DNA from: Balneolales bacterium
GTDB taxonomy: Bacteria; Bacteroidota; Rhodothermia; Balneolales; Natronogracilivirgulaceae
Reading direction: 5' to 3'
Length of the DNA: 7,942 nt
Assembly: GCA_007116685.1 (NCBI GenBank)
Contig: SKIC01000216.1
Coordinates: 1 to 7,942 of the forward strand
Part shown: positions 1-7,262 of the stretch, one piece after another
How positions within the stretch are numbered: the stretch's first letter is position 1
How the letters are laid out: each line of letters opens with the position of its first letter
Position numbers and translations under genes: made by a program
The notes under the pieces: model-generated
Seen by the model: only the letters and a program-made list of their open reading frames with translations
What the model was told of the DNA's origin: nothing
Databases searched by the model: none

Positions 1-1004
1 AAACTATAATTGGAATACTTTGCAGCACGGCTCATTCCCAAACCCAGGGCTCTGGGATGATGGCGCTTTAAATTCCCTGAACCTAGCGAATAGTGCAAAA
101 GAGGCAAATGTCCGGCAGAGGAAAGAATCACATCACCGGATTTTGTATTCAATGTTAATAATTGCATAGTAGCGTACATAGCGCGGTCAGATTGTAAAAA
201 AAGCTGCTTATTCAACTTAAATAGTACATCCGCCGGATTATTCCCATATTGCAGATGAGTTTGCAAACCACTTTTCATCATGGCCATCAACAAACCGGCA
301 CCAAAACTATGACCTGAGATATCACCTACTGAAGCAATAATGTTTTCTTCAGATTGGGATAACTCAAAATAATCGCCACCTAATTCATTGGCTGGAACTG
401 AACAGGCGTACGCTTCTGAACTATGCACACTTAGTTCCACATCTTTTAACAGGCGCTCCTGGACTTCCTTAGCAAAAAGAACATCCGTTTCCATTCTGGC
501 TTTTTCAGTGAACAATGTTCTGGATGCTTTTAAAACGTAGGATAAGCCAAATTGAACCATAAAAAAGCATCCAAAAGTCAGAAAAAATCCAAGCATTAGG
601 CCGGAGAAACTCATACCCAAATATGATTCGATTCCCTGCTCACTAAAGTATTTCCTTGATATGCTATAACTGCTGTATCCAACTAATCCGCCATAAGGAA
701 CAAATACCAATAGTATTGTAAATACGAAACTCTTTTTATAAAGTGCCCTCAGGCGCTCATTCATGTAACTAATTGTTTCTATAACGGTCGCACTATACAA
801 CAAAAGAAACAATCCCATCATCACATAATAAATAGAATGACCTGCCAGAGGCTGAAAATATATAAAGCCTAAAATCACGGGTACCAAGTAGACAAAAACA
901 TGGGATAAAACGACATTTCGCTTTGTTTTTGAATCGGTTTTGTAAAATGCCTCGAGTTCTACATCACGATAGAAAAATATCGGCTTTTGTGAGAATAGGC
1001 TCAT
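1..1004 (-). CDS. Membrane-anchored PP2C/SpoIIE-type serine/threonine phosphatase (C-terminus outside window)
   Basis: This gene starts at ATG 1004 and stays open to the left edge, giving 334 residues without a stop. In-frame stops lie upstream (around 1050-1060), so this ATG is the first good start. Four hydrophobic segments lie at about residues 31-50, 57-75, 92-111 and 129-157. A charged, probably helical linker (about 160-190) follows, then a PP2C domain of the SpoIIE/RsbU type. Visible motifs are ELGGDYFE (metal-binding Asp211), VGDISGH (Asp228) and SSAGHLPLL (His299). The family dephosphorylates phosphoserine or phosphothreonine on anti-sigma-factor antagonist (STAS) proteins using Mn or Mg, so a signalling role at the membrane is expected. 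The C-terminal metal-ligand motifs (DGV-E and GDD type) would lie outside the window and cannot be checked. No anti-sigma or STAS partner is visible. The N-terminal helices are not a sensor domain I recognise. The gene is divergent from the M14 peptidase. Confidence 0.9.
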   Translation of the reverse strand, partial: MSLFSQKPIFFYRDVELEAFYKTDSKTKRNVVLSHVFVYLVPVILGFIYFQPLAGHSIYYVMMGLFLLLYSATVIETISYMNERLRALYKKSFVFTILLVFVPYGGLVGYSSYSISRKYFSEQGIESYLGMSFSGLMLGFFLTFGCFFMVQFGLSYVLKASRTLFTEKARMETDVLFAKEVQERLLKDVELSVHSSEAYACSVPANELGGDYFELSQSEENIIASVGDISGHSFGAGLLMAMMKSGLQTHLQYGNNPADVLFKLNKQLFLQSDRAMYATMQLLTLNTKSGDVILSSAGHLPLLHYSLGSGNLKRHHPRALGLGMSRAAKYSNYS

Positions 1005-1045
1005 ATAACAACGTTCTGTTAATTCTTTGTGTTTGCTTGTGGATT

Positions 1046-1073
1046 AAGATAAAGACTCTCATTGCTGTGCCAA
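1046..1073 (-). promoter_or_regulatory. Candidate promoter of the PP2C phosphatase gene
   Basis: On the minus strand TTGGCA (1073-1068, 5 of 6 to the sigma-70 -35 consensus) is followed by a 16-base spacer and TATCTT (1051-1046, 4 of 6 to the -10 consensus). Transcription would begin near 1039, about 35 bases before the ATG at 1004. The match is by eye only, and the sigma factor preferences of this organism are unknown. No comparably good promoter was seen for the divergent M14 gene in the 141-base gap. Confidence 0.3.
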
Positions 1074-1145
1074 ATCATATTTTTTTCACAGTTTTTTTCA
1101 TTTTATAGAAGTACAATGTCCAACGAAATCACCAATCATTAATTC

Positions 1146-3740
1146 ATGAGTATGTTACGCCATCTAACTAGTTTTTTCGCTTTTCTTTTTCTTTTACCGG
1201 CTTTCATTGCCGCTCAAGTTACCTTACAAGATTACCTTCCTGATGATGTCACTTACAATCCGGACATCCCTGTTCCTTCTTCCGTTCTGGGGTTTGAAGT
1301 TGGGGAATGGCACGTGCGTCATGGCTTGGTAGTTGAGTATTTGTACAAACTGGCAGAAGCCTCAGACCGCATCACCATTCAGGAATATGCCCGCACCTAC
1401 GAGCGCCGTCCGCTATTGTTACTCACCATTTCAACTCCTGAAAATCTGAGCAGAATTGATGAAATTCACGAAAATCATCTAGCCCTAAACGATCCCTCAC
1501 GTTCACAGAATCTGAATATCAATGACATGCCTGTAGTAACATGGCTGGGCTACAGCGTGCACGGAAATGAGCCAAGTGGTGGAAATGCCGCACTGATTAC
1601 GGCCTACTATTTGGCGGCTGCTCAAGGAGAAAAAATCGACGAATTACTTCAGAATAGTGTCGTTCTGCTTGATCCGGTTTACAATCCGGACGGTTTCGAC
1701 CGATTTGCAAATTGGGTGAATATGCACAAAAGCTTTGCGATGAATAATGATCGTTTTCACAGAGAACATACTGAAGTCTGGCCATTCAGCCGTACTAATC
1801 ATTATTGGTTTGATTTGAATCGTGATTGGATGCCGGTTGTGCATCCCGAAAGTCGCGGAAGAATTGCGATGTATCAGCACTGGAAGCCAAATGTACTCAC
1901 AGACCATCACGAAATGGGAACCAACTCCACGTATTTTTTCCAGCCCGGCGTTCCTTCCCGGGATAACCCACTCACTCCGGCAAGAACTTTTGAGCTCACC
2001 GGAAAACTGGCAGAATTCCACGCCGATTACCTCAATGAATTTGGAGTACTTTATTGGACAGAAGAAGTCTTCGACGATTTTTATCTCGGAAAAGGCTCCA
2101 CCTACCCGGATTTACAAGGCACGATTGGGATTTTATTCGAACAAGCCAGTTCCCGCGGACATTTACAGGAAAGTCAGCACGGTGATCTGGATTTCCCTAC
2201 CACCATACGTAATCAGTTTGTGACTTCTTTGTCTACGCTTTATGGCTCTTTGGCTTTGCGCACAGAATTATTGAGCCACATGCGAGACTTTTACACCACA
2301 GCGATTTCAGAAGCGCGTTCTTCAAACATCAACGCTTATGTTTTTGGCTCTGAAAAAGATCAGGCGAGAAATTATCATCTGTTGGATATTCTGCGAGCCC
2401 ACAGTATTGATGTGTATGAATTGGCCAGAGAACTCACTGTGGACGGGAAAACCTTTAAGCCCGGCACTTCCTGGATTGTACCAACCGAACAACCTCAATA
2501 CCGCTTTCTGACCGGTCTTTTCGAAACCCGCACAGAGTTTACCGACAGTTTGTTTTACGATGTATCAACCTGGACACTTCCATACGCCTTTAATCTTCCC
2601 TATGCGGAAGTCCGAGGTCGTGCCTTTCGTGCAAATTTATTGGGTGATGCTGTAAACGAACCTCAATTCCCGACCGGAAATGTTTATGCTGAAGCCGATG
2701 ATTATGCCTTTCTGTTCGAGTGGTATGAGTATTACGCTCCCCGTGCACTTTATCGTTTGATGGATGCCAACGTTCGTGTTCAGGTTGCTGAGCGAAGTTT
2801 TCGCGCGCAGACTCGAGAGGGATTGAGAGATTTCTCCAAAGGCACCATCATGGTGAGCAGCGGCACGCAAGATGTGGCATCAAAAGATGAAATCTTTGGT
2901 ATTTTGCAAACCATCGCTGACGAAGATGGCATTGATGTTTTTGGATTATCCACGGGATTGACACCTAGAGGCCCAGATTTAGGCAGCAGAAATTTTGCTG
3001 TACTGCGAAATCCTAATGTGATGATTTTAGGCGGACAAGGTGTGAGCATGAATGAGGCCGGTGAAATCTGGCATTTGTTTGATCAGCGTTATCACATTCC
3101 CGTAAGCATAGTTGAAAAACGTGTTTTTGAATTTGCGGATTTATCGCGTTACAACACCATTGTTATGGTTCAGGGTAACTATAATGATTTGAGTGAAAAT
3201 GCGGTAAACAGATTGCGGGATTGGGTTCGCTCGGGTGGTACTTTGATTACCCAAAGAAGCGCAACACAATGGGCTGCCAGAAATGGATTTTCGAATGCAA
3301 AATTCAAAAGCAGACCTGATAACGAATTCGGAAACCAGCCTCTCCCCTATATTTCAGCTTCCGGAACTCGCGGTGCGCAAGTTATTGGTGGCTCCATTTT
3401 CTTTGCCAATCTGGACCGAACACATCCGCTCGGTTTTGGCTTTGAAAACGATAGAATTACCGTTTTTAGAAATAATACTTTGATGCTCGAGTCACCTCAG
3501 AATCCTTGGGCTTCGCCTCTTCGTTACACCTCTAATCCCTTGGCGAGTGGCTATATCTCAGCCCGAAATTTGGAAATAATTGGTGATGTGCCAAGTATAC
3601 AGGTCAGTTCTTTAGGAAGTGGTCGAGTTATTTTGATGACAGACAATGCCAATTTCCGTGGTTTCTGGTATGGCACTAATAAGTTATTTACCAATGCTGT
3701 TTTCTTCGGAAATTTAATCAGTGGTGTAACTACGGAATAA
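1146..3740 (+). CDS. Secreted M14-family zinc carboxypeptidase-like protein with C-terminal GATase-like domain
   Basis: This 864-residue protein begins with a Sec signal peptide: basic MSMLRH, a hydrophobic core at residues 7-22, and a likely cleavage near IAA-Q at 23/24. The M14 peptidase domain covers about residues 55-380. Zinc ligands are His139 and Glu142 in SVHGNEPSG and a second histidine in TDHHEMG (His254 or His255). Asn225-Arg226 in FDLNRDW match the substrate-carboxylate binding pair, and Glu332 in ILFEQAS is the likely general base. M14 enzymes remove C-terminal residues from peptides or peptidoglycan stems; the substrate is not evident. From about residue 622 (NPNVMILGG) a class I glutamine-amidotransferase-like fold follows, as is common in large Bacteroidota M14 proteins, but with no nucleophile cysteine. 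I see no cysteine in the whole protein. There is no C-terminal sorting tail. ATG 1146 or ATG 1152 could be the start; neither has a Shine-Dalgarno sequence. A terminator follows 16 bases after the stop. Confidence 0.92.
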   Translation: MSMLRHLTSFFAFLFLLPAFIAAQVTLQDYLPDDVTYNPDIPVPSSVLGFEVGEWHVRHGLVVEYLYKLAEASDRITIQEYARTYERRPLLLLTISTPENLSRIDEIHENHLALNDPSRSQNLNINDMPVVTWLGYSVHGNEPSGGNAALITAYYLAAAQGEKIDELLQNSVVLLDPVYNPDGFDRFANWVNMHKSFAMNNDRFHREHTEVWPFSRTNHYWFDLNRDWMPVVHPESRGRIAMYQHWKPNVLTDHHEMGTNSTYFFQPGVPSRDNPLTPARTFELTGKLAEFHADYLNEFGVLYWTEEVFDDFYLGKGSTYPDLQGTIGILFEQASSRGHLQESQHGDLDFPTTIRNQFVTSLSTLYGSLALRTELLSHMRDFYTTAISEARSSNINAYVFGSEKDQARNYHLLDILRAHSIDVYELARELTVDGKTFKPGTSWIVPTEQPQYRFLTGLFETRTEFTDSLFYDVSTWTLPYAFNLPYAEVRGRAFRANLLGDAVNEPQFPTGNVYAEADDYAFLFEWYEYYAPRALYRLMDANVRVQVAERSFRAQTREGLRDFSKGTIMVSSGTQDVASKDEIFGILQTIADEDGIDVFGLSTGLTPRGPDLGSRNFAVLRNPNVMILGGQGVSMNEAGEIWHLFDQRYHIPVSIVEKRVFEFADLSRYNTIVMVQGNYNDLSENAVNRLRDWVRSGGTLITQRSATQWAARNGFSNAKFKSRPDNEFGNQPLPYISASGTRGAQVIGGSIFFANLDRTHPLGFGFENDRITVFRNNTLMLESPQNPWASPLRYTSNPLASGYISARNLEIIGDVPSIQVSSLGSGRVILMTDNANFRGFWYGTNKLFTNAVFFGNLISGVTTE

Positions 3741-3756
3741 ACAATCTTTGGATAAC

Positions 3757-3793
3757 AAAAAAGGATTCATTGGTAGCCAGTGAATCCTTTTTT
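3757..3793. terminator. Bidirectional intrinsic terminator between convergent genes
   Basis: A six-A run (3757-3762) leads into GGATTCATTGG (3763-3773), a TAG loop (3774-3776), CCAGTGAATCC (3777-3787) and a six-T run (3788-3793). The 11-bp core stem has a single G-T wobble, and the A and T runs extend it. Because it has A's on the left and T's on the right, it forms a hairpin plus U-tract on both strands. It would therefore end both the M14 gene arriving from the left and the ligase gene (stop at 3820) arriving from the right. Confidence 0.88.
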
Positions 3794-3819
3794 GTTTCGC
3801 TAAAGTTAGAAATTAAACC

Positions 3820-4950
3820 TTAATCGTAAACACCCTCCATTGATTCTTTAATCAACAAATCCACTACGGCACGAGTGCTGCCAGTTTCCTGATATACTTT
3901 GAGCTGTCTATCAGCAGAGTTTCCTTCTGACAATATGGTATGGATATGCGAGATTTCTTCACGGATATTCAAATCATCCACAACATCATCAACGAAAGTG
4001 AGCAGCTCAAAAATCAATTTCTTGGCATCTATTTCTTTTTGTTTACCAAGGTCGAGCAATTTCCCATTCAATCCGTAACGCACGGCTCTAAACTTATTCT
4101 CAGAAATCAGCTCTTTTCTATAGATGCGCCAACTCTGATTATTACGACGCATTTTAATCAGTTTTGCAACCAAAGCAATTTTTAGTGAACATATTGCGAT
4201 CGTATCTTCAATTCGCGGACAAACATCACAAATGCGATATTCCAATGTTGGAAATTTTGGCGATGGGCGTAAATCCCACCTAATTTTGGTTGGCTCATCA
4301 ATGGAGTTGGTTTTCATTCCGATATCCAAAAACTCCTGATAATCACCCCAAGAGCGAAACACAGGTGGAATCCCGGTTCTTGGCAAACACTCAAAAATTA
4401 CTGAGCGGTAGGATTGTAATCCCGTATCATAACCGGCCCAAAACGGGGAACTAGCCGACAGGCATAATAAATGCGGACAAAAATAACCCAACTGATTCAT
4501 CAAATCTATGCGTAAATCGTCATCATCAATCCCGATGTGCATATGCATCCCACAAATCAAAAGCTGACGTGCCAGAACCTTGTTTTCCAACTCCAAACCA
4601 CGATATCGGGCCCGTGCAGTTATATCCTGATCTGACCATTTTGAAAATGGATGCGTACCCGCAGCAATCAAAGTAAGTCCATGCTTTTTCGCAATTTCAT
4701 AAACCGTTCTGCGAATCGTGATTAATTGTTCTTTTGCCTCTTGAATAGTGCTGCAAACCCGGGTTCCCACCTCTACCTGACATTGCATCATCTCAGTAGT
4801 GATTTGATTACCAAGCTTATCAAGACCGTCTTGCAAAAGTATATCTACTGCAGAACTTAATTCACCTGTTTCAGGGTCAATAATCTGATATTCTTCTTCT
4901 ATTCCAATGGTGTAATTATAAAGGGATTGGGGCATATAAACAGGACTCAA
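3820..4950 (-). CDS. Carboxylate-amine ligase, YbdK / glutamate-cysteine ligase 2 (GCS2) family
   Basis: The 376-residue length is usual for the family. Characteristic segments are GIEEEYQIIDPETGEL (16-31), TEMMQCQVEVGT (52-63), GTHPFSKW (98-105), GMHMHIGID (134-142), SASSPFWAGYDTG (165-177), RTGIPPVF (191-198) and WDLRPSPKFPTLEYRICDV (225-243). The Glu and His residues in these blocks form the ATP/metal site of the glutamine-synthetase-like fold. The family makes ATP-dependent amide bonds between a carboxylate, often glutamate, and an amine. Escherichia coli YbdK has weak gamma-glutamylcysteine synthetase activity, but the physiological substrate here cannot be read from sequence. The protein is cytosolic. 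The start is uncertain: 4950 is a TTG, while an ATG at 4935 would give 371 residues and begins MPQSLYNYTIGIEEE. Neither has a clear ribosome site. It has its own upstream gap behind the fasciclin gene's terminator, so it is probably transcribed alone. Confidence 0.9.
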   Translation of the reverse strand: MSPVYMPQSLYNYTIGIEEEYQIIDPETGELSSAVDILLQDGLDKLGNQITTEMMQCQVEVGTRVCSTIQEAKEQLITIRRTVYEIAKKHGLTLIAAGTHPFSKWSDQDITARARYRGLELENKVLARQLLICGMHMHIGIDDDDLRIDLMNQLGYFCPHLLCLSASSPFWAGYDTGLQSYRSVIFECLPRTGIPPVFRSWGDYQEFLDIGMKTNSIDEPTKIRWDLRPSPKFPTLEYRICDVCPRIEDTIAICSLKIALVAKLIKMRRNNQSWRIYRKELISENKFRAVRYGLNGKLLDLGKQKEIDAKKLIFELLTFVDDVVDDLNIREEISHIHTILSEGNSADRQLKVYQETGSTRAVVDLLIKESMEGVYD

Positions 4951-5020
4951 ATGTTTTGTTAACGGATGTAAAAAAGCAGAATCCTATCCCAATAGCAATA
5001 GTCTCTCTTAGAATAATTTC

Positions 5021-5057
5021 AAAAAAATAGCAATGCAGATTTAACCACATCGCTATT
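5021..5057 (-). terminator. Intrinsic terminator of the fasciclin-domain gene
   Basis: Read on the minus strand, AATAGCGATG (5057-5048) pairs with CATTGCTATT (5035-5026), giving 10 bp with one G-T wobble. The 12-base loop is followed directly by a run of seven T's (5027-5021). It begins about 19 bases after the fasciclin stop codon and lies about 70 bases upstream of the ligase start. It therefore separates the two minus-strand genes transcriptionally. Confidence 0.82.
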
Positions 5058-5075
5058 AAATAAATTTGAGAGTTA

Positions 5076-5492
5076 TTACTCGGTCTCAAGTATTACTTCA
5101 TCAATTACTATGACTGTACCATTGCTGGTAGTAATTACATCAATTACTTCACCGGGAATAATATGCTCAATATCTTCTGCGCTATGATTCCCCTGAAATA
5201 CGTGGTTTTGTGCGACTAATCGTTGCATTTCCACATCAGAGAGTACTTCTGTCATTTTTTCTGAGCCTAATTCTTCAAATGCGTCGTTTACCGGTGCAAG
5301 AACTGTAAATGGACCTTCATGATGTAGAAAAGAGTCCATCCCAACATCAGTCATGACGCTAGTGAAGGCCATTAATTCTGAATGCTCATTAATGGTATCG
5401 AATAAAGTGTCATCATCCTGAGCAAAGAGGTTTGCTGTGAATAGGAATAGTACTGCGAATAGTGTTGTTGAGATTGACTTAATCGTCTTCAT
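5076..5492 (-). CDS. Small exported fasciclin (FAS1) domain protein
   Basis: The start is taken at ATG 5492 (MKTIKS, 138 residues) rather than further upstream. A GGAG ribosome site at 5502-5499 is spaced six bases from it and a typical signal peptide follows at once. The signal peptide has lysines at 2 and 5, a hydrophobic core at 9-20 and likely cleavage after FA (24/25). The mature part is one FAS1 domain: FDTINEHSELMAFTSVM (31-47), the H1-like box FTVLAPVNDAF (62-72), the conserved histidine in NHVFQG (His97) and the H2-like box NGTVIVIDEVIL (124-135). FAS1 proteins are secreted or surface adhesion-type domains; no ligand is known for such bacterial forms. The stretch between His97 and the H2 box is only about 25 residues, shorter than usual, so part of the beta-wedge appears to be missing. 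The protein has no cysteine. It has its own promoter region and terminator. Confidence 0.85.
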   Translation of the reverse strand: MKTIKSISTTLFAVLFLFTANLFAQDDDTLFDTINEHSELMAFTSVMTDVGMDSFLHHEGPFTVLAPVNDAFEELGSEKMTEVLSDVEMQRLVAQNHVFQGNHSAEDIEHIIPGEVIDVITTSNGTVIVIDEVILETE

Positions 5493-5498
5493 AAAGAT

Positions 5499-5519
5499 CT
5501 CCGTTTCGTTAACATTATA
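5499..5519 (-). promoter_or_regulatory. Candidate -10 box and Shine-Dalgarno of the fasciclin gene
   Basis: On the minus strand a perfect TATAAT lies at 5519-5514 and a GGAG Shine-Dalgarno at 5502-5499, six bases before ATG 5492. Transcription would begin near 5507, leaving a leader of about 15 bases. The -35 region is poor (TTAGGT at a 17-base spacing). The ribosome site is convincing and decides the start codon; the promoter is tentative. It is the only clear Shine-Dalgarno sequence among the genes of this window. Confidence 0.45.
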
Positions 5520-5546
5520 ATATAACAACGGAGTCTACCTAAGAAA

Positions 5547-5580
5547 TAAATCCCTTAAAATCTGTATTTTAAGGGATTTA
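5547..5580 (-). terminator. Intrinsic terminator of the DUF3347 lipoprotein gene
   Basis: A perfect 15-bp inverted repeat (arms 5547-5561 and 5566-5580, core TCCCTTAAAA) encloses the four-base loop CTGT. On the minus strand it begins 27 bases after the lipoprotein stop codon, and its AT-rich 3' arm runs into TTTCTT (5546-5541). The plus-strand exit lacks a T run, so it most likely acts only on minus-strand transcripts. It lies upstream of the candidate fasciclin promoter. Confidence 0.75.
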
Positions 5581-5607
5581 ATATTATGAAAAGGGCTTTA
5601 ACAGTTA

Positions 5608-6174
5608 TTAGCTGATTATTGAAACTACAGCCCCACAACGTAGCATTCTGCTGCCATGATATGGGTTTAGAATTTCTTCCTGCGGTGCTAACCAATTAGC
5701 TGAACCACCACGTACCATAGGGCAGGTTTGCTCATAAACAGTTTGATCTACGCCCAGATTCTTTACGATCATAATCATACCGGCACTTAAGTATTCGAAT
5801 TCATAACGCTGTTCCTCAACGTCCAGTTTTCCATGGATAGCGTGAGCACGTTTCTTTACTTCTTCTGCATGCTCATTCCATACTTCAGCAGCCTGGCCAG
5901 ATAATACAGAACCATCTACAGACTCAAATACAAGAGCGAAGTTTTCAGCGTGAGTTTGAGCATCAGCAGCATTGGTTTCGATTAGCGAAGTACTGAGATC
6001 AAAATAGGATTGCAATGCAGTAGTTAGCTGGGCTTTGAATGCATCCGGAGTGGATAGCGTCACTTCTGTTGTGGTTGGGTCCATATCAGAGGGACTGGCA
6101 TGATGCTCATGGCTCTCACCACCACATGCCGCTAAACTCATTGCCAATACGGAAATAAAAAGAATACGTAACAT
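5608..6174 (-). CDS. DUF3347-domain lipoprotein
   Basis: This 188-residue protein has a lipoprotein signal: MLRILFISVLAMSLAAC with a lipobox LAAC, Cys17 being the acylated residue. A metal-ligand-rich tether, SHEHHA (21-26), follows. The rest (about 45-186) is a DUF3347 domain. A helical first part (FKAQLTTALQSYFDLSTSLIETNAADA) leads to QRYEFEYLS (122-130) and then the hallmark C-terminal block: CPM (151-153), NWLAPQEEILNPYHGS (160-175) and ML-CG (177-181). DUF3347 occurs alone or fused to periplasmic adaptors of CusB-type metal efflux systems. Its conserved Cys and Met residues suggest copper or silver handling, but no function is proven and no efflux gene is present here. The protein should sit in the envelope facing the periplasm. 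No Shine-Dalgarno sequence is seen before ATG 6174. The gene lies downstream of trxB in the same orientation across a 100-base gap, and I cannot exclude read-through. Confidence 0.88.
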   Translation of the reverse strand: MLRILFISVLAMSLAACGGESHEHHASPSDMDPTTTEVTLSTPDAFKAQLTTALQSYFDLSTSLIETNAADAQTHAENFALVFESVDGSVLSGQAAEVWNEHAEEVKKRAHAIHGKLDVEEQRYEFEYLSAGMIMIVKNLGVDQTVYEQTCPMVRGGSANWLAPQEEILNPYHGSRMLRCGAVVSIIS

Positions 6175-6274
6175 AATTGAAGGAATTTAATTTCTGCGTT
6201 TACGGTAAAAACAAAAGATAACAAAGAAGCCTCTTCCATCATAAATAACAGAGAGGTCACCTTGCCTTATCAAG

Positions 6275-7219
6275 TTAATCCTGTTCTGCTAACCAGCGTT
6301 CAGCATCAATAGCAGCCATACAACCCGTGCCGGCTGCAGTTACTGCTTGCCTGTACACATGGTCCTGAGCATCACCGCACGCAAAAATACCTTCTTTATT
6401 TGTATAGGTGGATTTTCCTTCGGTGAGTATGTAGCCATTTTCATCCATATCCAATACTCCTTTAAACAAATCTGTATTGGGCTTATGGCCGATGGCTAAA
6501 AACACGCCTGTCACATCTTCCAAAACTCTGGTTTCTCCGGTCTGCGTATCTTTTAGTTTGACTCCCTGCACAACCTCTTCACCGAGAACTTCTACAACTT
6601 CAGAATTCCAGGCTACTTCTACTTTCGGATGATCTAAGGCACGTTGTTGCATAATTTTCGATGCGCGGAACTCATCCCTTCTGTGCACGATGGTAACCTT
6701 ACTGGCGAATTTTGTTAGAAATGTAGCCTCTTCCATGGCAGTGTCTCCACCACCAATAACGATGACATGCTGATTTCTAAAAAATGCTCCATCACAGGTA
6801 GCACAGGCCGTAACACCTCGCCCTCTCAGGCGTTGCTCACTCTCAATATTAAGCCATTTGGCAGATGCACCTGTTGATACAATCAGGGATTCTGCGAAAA
6901 GCTCGGTTTCTTCATCAACAGTAATTTTATATGGCCGCTGATTAAAATCGATGTTTGATACGGTTCCCCAGCGGCAATCTGCTCCAAAGCGTTTGGCTTG
7001 CTCCCGGAAATCTTCCATCATTTTAGGACCCATTACGCCCTCAGGATATCCCGGGAAGTTTTCTACATCAGTAGTAGTAGTTAATTGTCCGCCCGGCTCC
7101 GGTCCTTCGAATACCAAAGGAGCTAAATCAGCGCGTGCGGTATACAATGCAGCCGTTAATCCAGCAGGACCACTACCCACAATTACTACTTTAAACGTTT
7201 TATTTTTAATGTCTTCCAT
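6275..7219 (-). CDS. trxB: Thioredoxin-disulfide reductase (NADPH)
   Basis: The 314-residue length is typical for the bacterial low-molecular-weight enzyme. It transfers electrons from NADPH through FAD to a redox disulfide and on to thioredoxin in the cytosol. Visible features in order are the FAD-binding GSGPAG (15-20); GGQLTTTTDVENFPGYP (43-59), the usual flavin-contact region; the redox-active CATC (Cys139, Cys142) within VTACATCDGAFF; the NADPH-binding GGGDTAMEEA (156-165) and HRRDEFRAS (179-187); and the second FAD motif GIFACGDAQDHVYRQAVTAAGTGCMAA (277-303, in two contiguous blocks). All key residues are present. The start at ATG 7219 (MEDIKNKTFK) leaves a normal short N-terminus; no Shine-Dalgarno sequence precedes it. 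No thioredoxin gene is adjacent. The AT-rich gap upstream, shared with the divergent small membrane-protein gene, holds the likely promoter. Confidence 0.97.
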   Translation of the reverse strand: MEDIKNKTFKVVIVGSGPAGLTAALYTARADLAPLVFEGPEPGGQLTTTTDVENFPGYPEGVMGPKMMEDFREQAKRFGADCRWGTVSNIDFNQRPYKITVDEETELFAESLIVSTGASAKWLNIESEQRLRGRGVTACATCDGAFFRNQHVIVIGGGDTAMEEATFLTKFASKVTIVHRRDEFRASKIMQQRALDHPKVEVAWNSEVVEVLGEEVVQGVKLKDTQTGETRVLEDVTGVFLAIGHKPNTDLFKGVLDMDENGYILTEGKSTYTNKEGIFACGDAQDHVYRQAVTAAGTGCMAAIDAERWLAEQD

Positions 7220-7262
7220 ACGATTATTTATGTGAATTAAATTGCTTTGTTTTTATTCGTAC

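Noticed and set aside
923..1108. Plus-strand 61-residue frame
   Set aside because: It overlaps the PP2C N-terminal coding region antisense, has no ribosome site and recognisable composition, and the minus-strand frame gives a clear protein.
1644..2021. Minus-strand 125-residue frame inside the M14 gene
   Set aside because: Antisense shadow of the M14 catalytic domain; the plus strand carries the complete zinc-peptidase motifs over the same bases.
1822..2223. Plus-strand 133-residue frame inside the M14 gene
   Set aside because: Out-of-frame shadow of the M14 gene, with no domain or start signal of its own.
3940..4185. Plus-strand 81-residue frame opposite the ligase gene
   Set aside because: Antisense to the well-supported GCS2-family coding region and without recognisable features.
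4989..5034. Direct repeat AATAGCAAT at 4991-4999 and 5026-5034
   Set aside because: The second copy is part of a terminator stem and the motif is short and AT-rich; chance recurrence is likely.
5493..5528. N-terminal extension of the fasciclin protein to 5528
   Set aside because: The extension (MLYYNVNETEIF) would bury the signal peptide and overlap the GGAG ribosome site and the TATAAT box; the ATG at 5492 is the natural start.
6220..6270. Possible trxB terminator hairpin (CCTCT / AGAGG) on the minus strand
   Set aside because: Only five paired bases, with a long loop and interrupted T stretches afterwards; too weak to call.
6951..7235. Plus-strand 94-residue frame opposite trxB
   Set aside because: Antisense to the FAD-binding half of thioredoxin reductase, whose motifs are unambiguous.
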